In this document: positions 36,178 to 47,904 of the stretch, one piece after another
Layout of the letters: each line of letters starts with the position of its first letter
Numbering within the stretch: position 1 is the stretch's first letter
Origin: Ricinus communis
Lineage: Eukaryota > Streptophyta > Magnoliopsida > Malpighiales > Euphorbiaceae
Length of the DNA stretch: 64,000 bases
Direction of reading: 5' to 3'
Assembly: GCF_019578655.1 (NCBI RefSeq)
Contig: NC_063258.1
Location: 930,001 to 994,000 of the forward strand
The notes under the pieces: model-generated
What the model saw: only the letters and a program-made list of their open reading frames with translations
Told to the model about the DNA's origin: nothing
Database searches by the model: none
Position numbers and translations under genes: made by a program

Positions 36178-38340
36178 AAACTTATGAGTGGTTGAGGTCT
36201 TGAGACTACTTCAAGTTTGTCCTTTAAGAACTGAAAACAATTGCACGACAAATCCTTGGTAAGAAAATTTGCAATTTGATAATGCGAATGGAACATATCT
36301 AACATCTAACTGTTTGGCTAGAGCTCTATCCTTGATAAAGTAGACATCAACTTCAATATGTTTTGTTCTTCCATGAAATACAAGGTTTGCTGCTAGAGCA
36401 TTTGCACTGAGGTGGTCTTACCATTCAATCAAGGTGAACTTGAGAGGTATTGAAATTTCCTTTAAAAGAGATTCCAGCCAGATCATTTCACATGCTACTT
36501 CTACTAGGGCTTATTCTCTGATTCAACACTTGACCTTGAGACTATATTTTGTTTGCTTGAAGACCAGGATACTAAGGTATCCCAAAGGTATGCACAGTAT
36601 CCAGTAGTGAACTTCCTACCATCAACACAACAAGCATAATCAATATCCGTGTAGCTTTGGAGAGTCAGATTGTTACATTTCTTGCTATGAATTTCCCAAC
36701 TCTCTAGTGCCTTTCAAGTATCTGATAACTCTCTTAACTTCTTATAGATGAGTTATCGTAGGCTACTACATGAACTGACTTAGTTTGTTCACCATGAAGG
36801 AGATGTTAGGCCTAGTATTAGTTAAGTATTGGAGGGCTTCAATAATGCTTCTATATTCTGTTGGATTCTTTAGAGCTTCACCATCAAACAAACTTAGATT
36901 TCTTCTCACGACACCTGGAGTGGAGTAAGGTTTTGTATTTTCCATTCTTGTCCTTTTAAAAAATTCTTCAATGTACCTTGTCTAAGTGAGGTACGTTCCA
37001 CTTTGGTCCCTTTTAACTTTTATCCCTAGAAAATGATGTAAACTTCCCTTGTCCTTTAAGGCAAACAGACAATGCAGTTTTTTGATGAACTTTTACAAAG
37101 AGTTGTTATCACTCCTTGTGATATTTATATCATCCACATAAGGAGGTGTCACATCTTGAACTCTTAAATCCCCAAGCCAATAATGTACTTTTTAGTTTCT
37201 CATACTAGGCCCTTGGTGCCTTTTTCAAACTATAGAGAGCTTTATCAAGCTTATACACAAACTGAGGTCTCATTTTGTCCACAAAGCCTGGTTCCTTGTG
37301 GCATAGTTGGTTTAAGGATGTTTGTCCTTTTAGGATAGGTGTAAGTAGTCTATTAATAAAAAATACAGAGATTCAAAATACTTCACACTAAAATTTCAAT
37401 GGCATGTGAGTTTGAGCTAAAGGGGTAAGGCCTATTTCCACTATGTGCCTATGCTTCATTTCTACTCTTCTATTTTGGATAAAAGTATGGGGACAAAAGT
37501 GTCTAACTTAAGTCCTTGATCTTTAATAAACTTAATAAAGGCTTGGTATTCACCTACCATATCTGATTGCAGGCACTTGACTTTTCTTTCAAACTAGTTT
37601 TTAACAAGATTTTTGTAGTTAATGAAGGTCTCAAAGGCATCTAATTTGTTCTTTAATAGATATATCCACATGTATCTGCTAAAGTCATCTACAAAGTGTT
37701 TATAGTATCTAAATCCAACTGTTGATAACACTGGAGAGGTCCCAATATGAATGTGTGAACCATATTAAGAGGTTTTAAAGCTTGGGAGTTAAAGTTTTTG
37801 AAAGGCAAGAGATGTGATTTTCCAAGTTGGCGCATCACAAAAGATAATTTTTCATTAAATTTAACCTTTTGATTACAAGATTGCAAGATCTGACTTATCA
37901 CTCTATTAAATGGATGGCCTAATCTCCTATGCCACTCCTCTTTTTTAGAAATAACAAGCTTCTTACTACTATTTACTTCACTAGACTTAAGTACTAGAGC
38001 AGAACAAGAAACTTGAGGTTATGGTACTATACTTGAATCACTGAAGACTTTCTTGGGAGAATGGTGATTAGGGTTGGTTTGTTTGCCGGCAATGTCAAGA
38101 AGGTACAATCCAACCTTAAGCTTCTTTCGGAGAAGAATTGCTCATGTTGCCTTGTCCTTCACAATGCATCCACAAGCATCAAATTCAACAACAATGTTAT
38201 TAGCAGCAGTCAATTGAAGGACACTAAGAAGGTTTTTCTTAATTTTAGGGACATGTAACATGTTTTTCAATATAAGACTCTATTTTCTTTTGTATAGAGT
38301 ATTGAATCACCAATATGCACAATTTTTAAATGCTTATCAT
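36178..38340 (-). pseudogene. Outer Copia pol (integrase, RT, RNase H), heavily decayed
   Basis: Minus-strand frames give a pre-integrase block (WHRRLGHPFNRV, then QLGKSHLLPF and PLNMVHTFILGP, about 37930-37740). The RT YVDD box is at 37140-37129, followed by ALKDKGSLHHFLGIKV. Then come EYRSIIEALQYLTNTRP, VIRYLKGT and an RNase H/tail block RTKHIEVDVYFIKD (about 36370-36320). Many stops and frameshifts; no product expected. Confidence 0.8.
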
Positions 38341-39049
38341 TAAAATGTGTTTACCATTATATTCAGTTCCTTTGTCGCTGAGAGATGCATTATCAATCAC
38401 ATGGCAACTGGCTCCACTGTTAGCATACCAGCCAGGGTCACTAAGGGTCTCAAAGGTCACTGTATAGGCTGCATTGTTATTGTTACTGTTGATGTTATTC
38501 CTGTTTTGCTTAGGTGGAGTTCCTGTATAATTCTCATGATATATGTAGTAGCACTTTGCTGCAGTATGACCAAACCTTCCACAAACTAGATAGGCCTAGA
38601 GTTTTTGCCACCTCTTCCTCTGTTTCTTACTCCACGAATTCTATAGGAATTGTAGCTCCTGCCTTGAGCTTGACTATAGCCACTTGTTGGCTAAGTAAAG
38701 TTCCTTTGACCTTTTGAGTGTTACCCTGAAAAGTATTTTGAGATCTATTCTGACTTCCTATAGTTTTGAAGTTCTTATTTCCAGCATAGTTGGATGAAAT
38801 TTGCCCCAGGTTGATGGAAGCAATACCAGCATTCATATGTTCCAGCCTCTTTCTAGCTCAGTAAGATTACCTATAGCTCTAGCCAACTCACTTCATCCTT
38901 CTCATTAATTTGACATATAATAGAATTGAATTCGTGTGAATCAAGTCCTATAAGAATTTGAGTAACCAGATCTTCCATGTCAACTGGCTTTCCTGCTAAT
39001 GCCATATTGTTAACTATTTTCTTGGTTGTTTTCAAATACTCTGGCATCT
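38341..39049 (-). pseudogene. Outer Copia gag 3' part and protease
   Basis: Continues the gag frame directly after the inner insertion (PEYLKTTKKIVNNM, 39044-39003). The zinc knuckle at about 38600-38560 reads YLVCGRFGHTAAKC: the first cysteine has become tyrosine, while the other three ligands remain. The protease motif near 38430 reads YANSGASCHV, in which the catalytic Asp of D-S-G is Asn. Both changes indicate a dead element. Confidence 0.8.
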
Positions 39050-39381
39050 CATGAGAATTATGATATGATTTCATAAGAGAAAAATGGAAAAATTACAAAT
39101 ACAATAATGAGAAGCACTACTATATATAGCCTATAGCCTGCCAAGTTTGTTACAATAGAAAACCAGTTGGCTAACTAGAAGACAAAGTAAGAAAAGTAAA
39201 TAAAAGAATATTCTACGCTACAAAACAGAATATGTACATTCTTTGCTGTAATTCCTATTGTGATTTACTGCAATGGCGCTACATTGATGCTGCTGCTGCT
39301 ACACATTGGATGACTACTGCTACACCAATTTATCATAGGTCATTCTGCACATAATCAAGGTTCCTGTATATTCTATAAGAC
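39050..39381 (-). repeat. 3' LTR of the inner Copia
   Basis: 332 bp, direct repeat of 49254-49585. A TATA-like TATATATAG lies at about 39120-39128. The polypurine tract AAGAGGGG (minus strand, 39382-39389) abuts it. Confidence 0.9.
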
Positions 39382-39389
39382 CCCCTCTT

Positions 39390-40449
39390 AAACTAGAGCT
39401 ACAAATTTTGTATGCCGAGTTTGGAAATTGCAGAGGCAAACACTTGAGGAGAAAGAGGCTTGGTCAAGCAATCGGCCAACTAATTTGATGATGTAACTGG
39501 TAGCAAATGAAGAAGATTTTGTTGAATCTTCTCTTGAACTATATCGCAATCGATCTCAATATGCTTAGTACGCTCATGGTATACTGGTTATGAGCTAATT
39601 GTAGAGCTGAGGCATTGTCACAATAAACATTAGCTGGCTTAAACTTTTGCCCGAGATCATTAAGAAGATATTGCAACTATTGAAGTTCATATGTTAGACT
39701 GGCTAAGGCTCGATATTCCTCTTCCGATAATGACTAGGAAACAGTAGATTATTTCTTTGATTTCCAGGAGATAAGTGATGAGCCAAGAAACACACAATAC
39801 CCAGAAATGGATTTCCTTATATCATAACAAATTGAATACTTTTAGTTGAAGATTTGAGGAAGAAGAGAAGAAAATTCCTGCTGCTGGGGATCCTTTTAAG
39901 TATCTTAGAACTCTATTCATAGCTTCAAGATAATTTTCTATGAGACAATCTAAGAATTGAGAGAGTTGTTGTACTGCATAGGATAAGTAAGGTCTAGTGG
40001 TGCAAAGATAAAACAGCTTCCCTACAATTCTTTTATAATAAGAATTATCATTCAAGAGAGGTCCATCATCCCTTTTAAGCCTGGTAGAAGCTAGCATAGG
40101 TGTAGGAGCAAGTTTTGCTTCTAAAAAGCCAGTATCAGTTAAAAGATCAATAGCATATATTTCCTTTGGCATAAATTAAATTCTTTTGTAGATCTGGCTA
40201 CCTCTAAGCCAAAGAAGAACTTCAGGTTGCCTAAGTCTTTTATTTTGAAGGCATCATCCAAATAAGACTTGATAGAATCAATCTCTTTTAGTGAATTACC
40301 AGCCAATATCACATCATCAACATAGATAAGCAAGGCAATAAAGGGTTTTAAGGTACCTTTGATAAATAGAGAAGGATCTGAGTAAGCTGACTTGAAACCT
40401 TGTTGGAGTAAAGCATCAGTCAACTTGTGATGCCACTGTCTACTAGCTT
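39390..40449 (-). pseudogene. Inner Copia pol, 3' part (RT C-terminal half and RNase H)
   Basis: The frame continues from the RT N-terminal half at 45785. 40423-40139 gives IYVDDVILAGNS (the RT catalytic box, two aspartates intact) and DAFKIKDLGNLKFFFGLEV. 40172-39822 gives the thumb and connection (YYKRIVGKLFYLCTTRP, VLRYLKGSPAAG). A degraded RNase H follows to the polypurine tract. A frameshift separates the two frames. Confidence 0.85.
40445..40449. repeat. 5-bp target duplication AGCTT, left
   Basis: Matches 45780-45784 exactly, bounding solo LTR 1. Confidence 0.85.
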
Positions 40450-40775
40450 TGTTACGACCCCATCTGTGGGCCCGTGACTGGCACTAGAGAATGAGTAAGC
40501 GTAAGGCCACCGAATCTCACTAACTCAATTAAATCTCATCTCATTTTACTGATGCCACAATTATCTTTACAGTTACATTTTACATAATTAATTCGGTCTG
40601 CCAGAAGAATTAGGCTAGACTTGAAACTACAAAGCATTACTACTGATACATCTGCTATTTCAAGTGCAGAGAATCTAAGATTTTACAAATTAATATACCA
40701 AATCAAATAAACCACTCAATGATGAAGGAGTCGGGTTACTAGATAAGAGTCGCGGGAAGACTGATAGTCACGGAT

Positions 40776-40780
40776 CTGAA
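40776..40780. repeat. 5-bp target duplication CTGAA, left
   Basis: Matches 43152-43156 exactly, bounding solo LTR 2. Confidence 0.85.
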
Positions 40781-42172
40781 TGTCACAACCAAATTTATTT
40801 ATTTATTTTTTATTAATAATTAATATTCATTAGCATGTCATTAAACATGTCATTTGCATCATGATTATGTATGATCTATTTTATTATATTATGTGGTAGA
40901 TAAATAAATTATTTAGTTACATATTGATTTAATGGAAAAGTAATGATTTTGGATTAAATTGGAAAGTTAGAAAGAAAGAGGATTAAATTATAATTTGCCT
41001 ATTTCTACACCAATATACCACCTCTTTCATTTGTTCTTATCTACGTATGCTTTCCAATTTCCTTTTCTTCTTTGTCTCTCTCATTTTTCTCATTTCCTTC
41101 TTCAACTTTGATTTTCCAAATCAAACTCTACAAAACTTTTAGTAAGTGAAAATCAAATTCTTCTTTTAAGCTTGAAAGATTTGGGCTTTCTTAATCAAGG
41201 AAAACAAAGGTGAGTAATTTTAATTGCTTGATTTTGCTGTAAACTAGGGTTAATGATATAAAATTGTTGATGATTATGTGTTTTGGAATTGTTTAATCAA
41301 GAGTAAACATGCTTTTACTTGTGATCTTGAAGCTGAAATTTCTGGGCAGATTTTTCACTTATGATTTCGTGACCTTAGAGGCTTTATCTCGAAAATTTTC
41401 AAACATGAAAGTTGTAGGTATATGTCTCAAGAATATCTCTGTAAAATGGTTTTGCAGATTGTTGAGTGAGTAGGAACTTATGAGGTTCGATTTTGCTGCT
41501 GCTCTGTTTTTGGTTCAGCAGGTGACCTGGTTTTTGTGCTGATATTTTGAGGCATTTAGATGCTGAACCAAGCAGAGAGTTAAACATGAAAGTTGTTCAT
41601 TTATATATCTAGTATATGTCTGCAAAATTTCATAATTTTTGGTTGAGTATAGCCTGAGATATGTTGAACTTAATATAGCCTGCTCGAAACTGTTTTAAGG
41701 ATAAATCGGACTTAAAATTCAGAAATTTGTTGCTAATTTTGTGTTTCACAACTTGAGCTAGAGAAGTCCAAATTGAGTAAAATTAGTGTCTATAGAAACT
41801 TTAGAATGTTAACTTTATATCTGGAGAGTTTCATCAGAAAATTTATTCGTTTGATTGGTCATTTAATAGGAAACTTTTTATTATTCTGTTTAGATAGAAA
41901 TTTGAGCAGCTGTATAGAAAATTCCATAACTATTTCTATACCAATGATTTTGAAGTGATTCTTTCTGCTATGGTTTCTATAAAAATGGAAGTGTAATTCT
42001 GGAAAATATGAAATTTTTATTAATTGTACATAAGTTTTGGTGTAATTTCTAAGTCAGTACCTACAAGCTGCCTTCATCAACAAATATGTTGATTTGTTGT
42101 CATTCATCTCATGCATCATATTAATATCTAGAATATATGTTATTTTGTTGAAATGTGATATTTTATTGATAG

Positions 42173-42241
<69 letters not shown>

Positions 42242-43151
42242 GCCTTGTGATTGAATTGTATTTGTATTGAATATGTGAATAGGTTCATCCAAAGGCAAGG
42301 AAGTGGTAAGAGAAAAAGAATAGGATTACTTTGTTATCCTATAACTTTTGGTAAGTATTTAATAGACTAAACTTTGTGTATATTGAGTAGGGACTGCTGT
42401 TTGATTACTTGATAATTTCTTGGTTGACTGAGTTGATATTAGTTATGTTTTTGGCTTGTTATAAAGTGAATTGATTGTGATGTGTTGTGAAGTGAAATGA
42501 TTGTGATTAAGGATTGATGACTTTTGTATGGATATTGTGTGATCAGGAAAGCTGAGCCGGGCGGATAGTCTTGTCAAGTGGTTACTGAAATTTAAAAATA
42601 TGAGGAAATATAAGGATGAGTCATCTGATCCTAATTTGATAGAAATAATGTGGAATTGAATTATTTGACTTGGTTGAGTTTGAGATTATTTGCATTACGT
42701 GAGATGAAATTATATGTTTATGAGAATAACTGAAATGGTTGATTTTGTAATTGTTAGTTAAGTGTTGGTATAATTTTATATATTGATAAAGATTTGATAA
42801 TTCTAGCCTAATGTACTATAGTTTAGTAAATTAAATGCTTATTGAGTCGCTAGCTCATTCCTTAGCAAATTTTTTTTTTCAGGTTAGTGCAGTTGTAGAT
42901 AGCCTTAGCTGTGCATTGCTCTCTTTGCATCAGTCAATATTATCAGGTGGGCCAGAGGAGTTATCTAAAGCATTGGGGCATTTTAGGAACTTGTGTGAAT
43001 TAAACTACTGTATAAATATTTCTTATATATATTAAGTATGTCATGCCACTTAAATTGTATGAATGTATATTGTAACTAAGTAGTAAATTATGTTTATAAA
43101 GTTATATATATATATTGCTATTCATTGAGAAGTTTGAGTTGGGGTGTTACA
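40781..43151 (+). mobile_element. Solo LTR 2 (Gypsy-like), nested in solo LTR 1
   Basis: 2371 bp, ends TGTCACAACC ... GGGGTGTTACA, flanked by the CTGAA duplication, no coding sequence. It contains a splice-donor-like AAAGGTGAGTAATTTT at about 41206-41221 after a T/C-rich leader. Solo LTR 1 read on the minus strand has the similar CGGTAATTTTC at a comparable place, and the two share terminal sequence style, so they are probably related families. A 62-bp (TA)n tract lies inside (42176-42237). Confidence 0.8.
42176..42237. repeat. (TA)31 microsatellite
   Basis: An uninterrupted TA run of about 62 bp, the longest in the window, within solo LTR 2. Confidence 0.9.
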
Positions 43152-43156
43152 CTGAA
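43152..43156. repeat. 5-bp target duplication CTGAA, right
   Basis: Second copy of the duplication flanking solo LTR 2. Confidence 0.85.
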
Positions 43157-43435
43157 AAACAGTGAAATTGAGACTGTCAGTCTCGAGAGTGAGTCAAAAT
43201 CATATATCCAAAAATATTTGCATATACTTCGATCATACATTTATTTAATTTGAAATAAACATAAGTCATGTAAAAACATACGTATCATGCCATGCTTAAA
43301 TAAAATAATTTTCACACACTTCGGGACAGAGTACTTCAATAGAACCCTAATCCCAACACAACATCTCAATCAATCTCATTACTGACATCTCGACTAATCT
43401 CAACTCTAACATCCCGACTAATCTCATTCCAATAG

Positions 43436-43702
43436 GACTGGCATCTAGAGAGCAAAGCTCGACCAGGGTCCTTAACTCTAGTCCGGTCACTTAATATTCA
43501 CTATCAGCCTTAGCCTTTCGGCTCTCTTATTCCAATAAGACTGGAGCCCAGAGAGCGAAGCTCGACCAAGGACCTTTCCTCCAGTCTGGTCACTTAGGTT
43601 TCCAAATAAGCTGGCGCCTAGAGAGCAATGCTCGACCAGGGACCTTTACACCGGCAACCACACTCTACTAAGCCCAGAGAGCGATGCTCGACTAGGGCAA
43701 GT
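43436..43702. repeat. Four spaced copies of a palindromic LTR motif
   Basis: The motif AGAGAGCRAWGCTCGACYARG occurs at 43447, 43550, 43620 and 43676, each with the self-complementary core GAGC-N3-GCTC. The first three copies follow CTGG(A/C)xCC-like sequence, and copies 1 and 2 are followed by a CCGGTCACTTA/CTGGTCACTTA block. Located inside solo LTR 1. Confidence 0.8.
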
Positions 43703-45779
43703 CCTAACTTCCCTTTTTAAATTTACCAATTCACCCTTTTTCTATCACTCTCAGACTTATACCGCTCATCAAACTAACATTCTACTGCCGTCCCATCCCG
43801 AGTCAACACAAAATTAATAAAATCATAATGCGAAAAATGAAACATATATAAACAACACATAACCAAATAGTCAAAATATTAATCATTTAATCAGAGATAT
43901 CATATAAAATATTAGCATGATACACGTAAGCAGATATATGAATTTAACTCACAACTTTAGTGACCTCCTAGTTCTGCCCCGGTGCCTCGGTTGGAACGAG
44001 CCGAACAGACGAAATATCTAATCACGGAAAATAATTTATCAATAACACTGAACAATTGACAATTAACCCTAGGTCTAGATTCCTAAGACTAACTGTTTAA
44101 GAATCTCGACTCGGAAGAATTCTACCGAAAATCTGGCAGAACCTCCACTACAATACAGACGTCTATCCCCCGTAAAACGGGTCCAGGACCTGCCAGAAAA
44201 ATACTTCAAATATCCAACAATTTAATACAACGGGAGTCGGGTCCTCATGATTTCACTAATTTCCCGACTCCGCCACACAACACAAAAATTACGACTACGG
44301 CAGGCAGTCCGACAAACTACTTTTGACCCACAAATATCATCTAATACTCAACACAAATCAATAAGCACAAATTAAATCAAAGAATTCTTAAATCAACGGG
44401 CCAGAGAAAATTACCGAGACGCTTGATCGCTCGGTCGACTTGCCTCAAGCCAACGGAGTCCGATCGACGATCTGAATACACCATCGGACTTGAAACGACG
44501 CGCTGATGACGATCCCTGCTTCTGATTTTCTGATCCGACCCCCGATCATCCGGAGAGATTTACGGACAATCTTGGCCGTCGATTTGCAAACGGAGTCTGA
44601 TCGCCACGAAACTGATGCCATTGCGAAGCTTGAGCTGAGGAGAGTCGGGATACGCCATCCGATCGTCCAAAGCTTGCCGGAGAAAACCCAAAAATGCCGG
44701 CTGCCCCCCCTAATTTCACTTCGCCGGATCTTCCGTCTCCGGCCACCATAGGCGTCGCCACTACTGCCAAAAGAGAGCCCTCATCGAGAGGAGCCAATCG
44801 CCACCGGAAACAACCGATAAGGCTGTCGGAAATGGCCGGAATGGCCTTCGGAAGCCGGTGCCCCTTTGCTCGATTCCCGCTGCCTGACGCCGCCGTTCTC
44901 CGTCGCATGCTTGCTTCGGACGGCCACCGGCCGCCACCGACAACGCACGCCGCCTGGTCTTCTTCCCCGACGACACACTCTCTCTCCCCCCGATCTCCTT
45001 TTCTTCATTTTCTTCTTTCTTTCCTTCCAATATCAACATTTGGCCCCCAAACTTTCCTTTCTTACAATTAGGTCGCTCAACTTTTTTAATTACTTACAAT
45101 TTCATCCTGCAAAAATTCCAATTAACCCCCAAATTTTTCTTTAACTTTTCAACTGAGCCCCTAACTATTTAATTTGGGCCAAATTAGAATTATTAAAAAT
45201 ATACAATTACATATATACCCTTGCTTTTAATGAAAAATTATCAAAAAGCCCTTGCCGACATATTTATTTACAAAAATACCAAACATACAAATTTTCATTA
45301 AATCCCCATAATAATAAAATTATACTTTTAATCCTTATTCCAAAATAAATTTTCAATTTAGTCCTAATACACAATTAAATTAAATAACCAATTTGCTAAA
45401 TATTTTCCAACTTAAAATTAAATACCACTAGCTAATTAAAATACCAATTTTCCTAAGAAATTTCTTTTATAAAAACATTCGTTACAAATTCTTCCATAAT
45501 TCTCCAATATATAATTTTTATTTATATATATATACATTTGGAAAAAATTTGGAATGACCAAAAATATAATTTATTTCTCAAATAATTTACTTAATTAACT
45601 TCTTAAAAATTAAACTAATTGGGTATGGAAAATAACTCATTTATTTGTCTAACATTAAATTCCACTTAATTCATTCCAATTAACTCAAATAAAAATATAA
45701 TTAAATTAATTTAAATAAAAACTCATTTATTAATCATTATTAATAAAATGATTATTAAAGAAAATTTTTGGGTATTACA

Positions 45780-45784
45780 AGCTT
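45780..45784. repeat. 5-bp target duplication AGCTT, right
   Basis: Second copy of the duplication flanking solo LTR 1. Confidence 0.85.
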
Positions 45785-47904
45785 GCTTGAGTCCATAAAG
45801 AGATTTGAGCAGTTTGTACACTTGATTTGGCTTCTTTGTTTGGAATCCAGGTGGCACTGTCATGTAGACCTCTTATGTCAGATCACCATGCAAAAATGCA
45901 TTGTTTATGTCAAGTTGCTTCAGATGCCAATTATTTGCAGTTGCCACAGCAAGCAAAGTTCACACAATTGTCATTTTGGTAATAGGTGAGAAGGTTTCTA
46001 TGTAGTCTAGGCCTGCCTGTTGAGTCAATCCTCTACCTGCCAACCTGACCTTGTATCTTTCAACCATTCCATTTGCTTATGTCTTATTTTGTATACCTAT
46101 TTGCAGCTTATAACATCTTTTCTAGGCGACAATTCAATTAAAACCCAAGTTCCATTATCCTCAAGTGCTTTTACCTCAAGACTCATAGCTTATTTCCAAC
46201 AATCTTGTTTAATAGCATCATCATAACAAGTTGACTCATGTGCAGAAGGTATGTTTAATGAGAAAACCTTATGGTGTGATGATAGTTGTTGATATGAGAG
46301 CACTTGGTTAATGGCTATGAGGAGAAGTGGTATATCGGAAAGATGGGGGTAATGTGCATTTGTAATCTCGAAGGTGTGTAGGAAAATAGGAGGTTATGGT
46401 TGTTCTCCTGAAGTGTGGAAGGTCTTGATCAATAAAGAGTGGTTCAACAGTTGGATCATGTAGGATTGGTGATGCATGAGCAACAAGTGATGTAGGTGCA
46501 GGTGTTTGTGGGGTAGGAGTTTGATTTAATGCATTTGAGAAATCATTCATATAATCAAAATCATCAAGAATAAAAGTAGAGGTGGAAGATGATTGATCTA
46601 GCTGAGTAGAATCACTTGTAACAGTCGACCCTTTATAGGGAAACCGATCTTCATAGAAAACCACATTTCTAGAAACTAAAAATTGTTTAGTTTGTATATT
46701 ATATAATTTGTAACCCTTCGTAGCAAGAGGATAGTCTAAAAGGACACATTTGTCTGACCTTGAATCAAATTTTGATCTAAAGGTATCAATGGTAGAAACA
46801 AAGCATAAACAACCAAAGACCTTGAGATGTTTGTAAGTAACAGGCTTGTTATATATAAGTGAGAAAGTTGTGTTATTTTCTATTATTGGTGAAGGAATTT
46901 TATTTATTAGGTGCACAGTATGTTGAATGCATTCAGGCAAAAAATGAATGGATAAATTTGATTGAAACCTTAAAGCTCTTGCTATAGTGAGTATATGTTG
47001 ATGTTTGTGCTTAACTGTACCATTTTGTTTAGGGGTATAAACACATGTGGTCTGATGTATAATTCCCTTTGAATCATAAAAGGCTGACATGTCAAACTCA
47101 ATTCCATTATCAGTTCTTATATTTTTTACCTTTTTTGAAAATTGTGTCTCGGTGTAAGAACAAAAATTTTGTACCAATTGTCTAGTTTCAGACTTAGTTT
47201 TCATGAAAAACACCTAAGTGAACCTACTGAAATCATAAACTACTGTTAAAAAATATTTGAAACTATGCAAATAAACATTTTTAAAGGGACCCCAAATATC
47301 CACATGTATAATTTCAAAAATTGAATTGGTCACAGAGTCACTAACAGGAAATGAAAGTTTCTTTTGTTTAGCCATATGATAAACTTCACAAAATGAATTA
47401 TCACTAACAAAAATATCAGAATTTGATTGTTGTAACAACTTTAACCTAGGTAAAGATAAATGCCCCAATCTATAGTGCCATAACTCTACAAATTCATGAC
47501 TTTTATTGACACTATTACAACTTGATCTTTTAGATTCTACCAACTAATACAGGCTATCCTTCTTTTCAGCTGATCCAGTCATCTTTCAGAGATGAAGATC
47601 CTGAATAAAGCAATAATTTTTGTAAAGGACAAAGCAAAAATCATTTGAACTAGTGAGTTTGCTAGTATAAATTAAATTAAAATTGAATTGATGTACATAT
47701 AAAACATCATGCAAGATCAAATGTTTTGAGATTTCAATGACCCCAACATGTGAAACAGGAATTTGCAAACCATTAGGTAAATTAACAATACTGTGATTCA
47801 CAGGGTAGTATTTCTTAAAAATCTAAAAATTGCATGTTATGTGATTTGTTACTCATGTATCTATGATCCAACTACTATTTGAAGTTTTAGAAGTAAAAAA
47901 AATA
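45785..47904 (-). pseudogene. Inner Copia pol, 5' part (protease, integrase, RT N-terminus)
   Basis: The protease near 47860 reads SWIIDT-stop-VTNH where DTGA-TNH is expected. 47543-47214 has the pre-integrase block (ELWHYRLGHLSLPRL, VYHMAKQKKLSFP) and IIHVDIWGPF with the first catalytic Asp of integrase. 47213-46308 continues with IRTDNGIEF (second Asp), then NGTVKHKHQHIL where the family has NGxxERKH, so the third catalytic residue is Lys instead of Glu. KVFGCLCF and KCVLLDYPLATKGYKLY follow. The RT N-terminus is in stop-broken frames at 46270-45785 (GLTQQAGLDYIETFSP, YKLLKSLYGLKQA) up to solo LTR 1. Confidence 0.85.

Larger units (their letters stand above)
40450..45779 (-). mobile_element. 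Solo LTR 1 (Gypsy-like), interrupting the inner Copia RT
   Basis: Begins TGTTACGACCCC and ends GGGTATTACA on the plus strand, with an exact AGCTT duplication. Removing it rejoins GLKQA to SRQW in the RT frame. It has no internal coding, primer site or polypurine tract, and measures about 2950 bp once solo LTR 2 is removed, so it is best read as a recombined solo LTR. On the minus strand it reads TGTAATACCC ... GGGGTCGTAACA. The right third (44400-45050) is strikingly GC-rich; the overlapping open frames there are composition artefacts. Superfamily is inferred from size and ends only. Confidence 0.8.

Noticed and set aside
43436..43702. Possible CRISPR-like array
   Set aside because: Only four motif copies with irregular spacing, inside a plant retrotransposon LTR; the genome is eukaryotic.
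44506..45144. Cluster of overlapping open frames of 75-125 codons on both strands
   Set aside because: They lie in the GC-rich part of solo LTR 1, where low stop-codon density opens all frames. None has a family signal, and the translations are Pro/Arg/Ser-rich artefacts.
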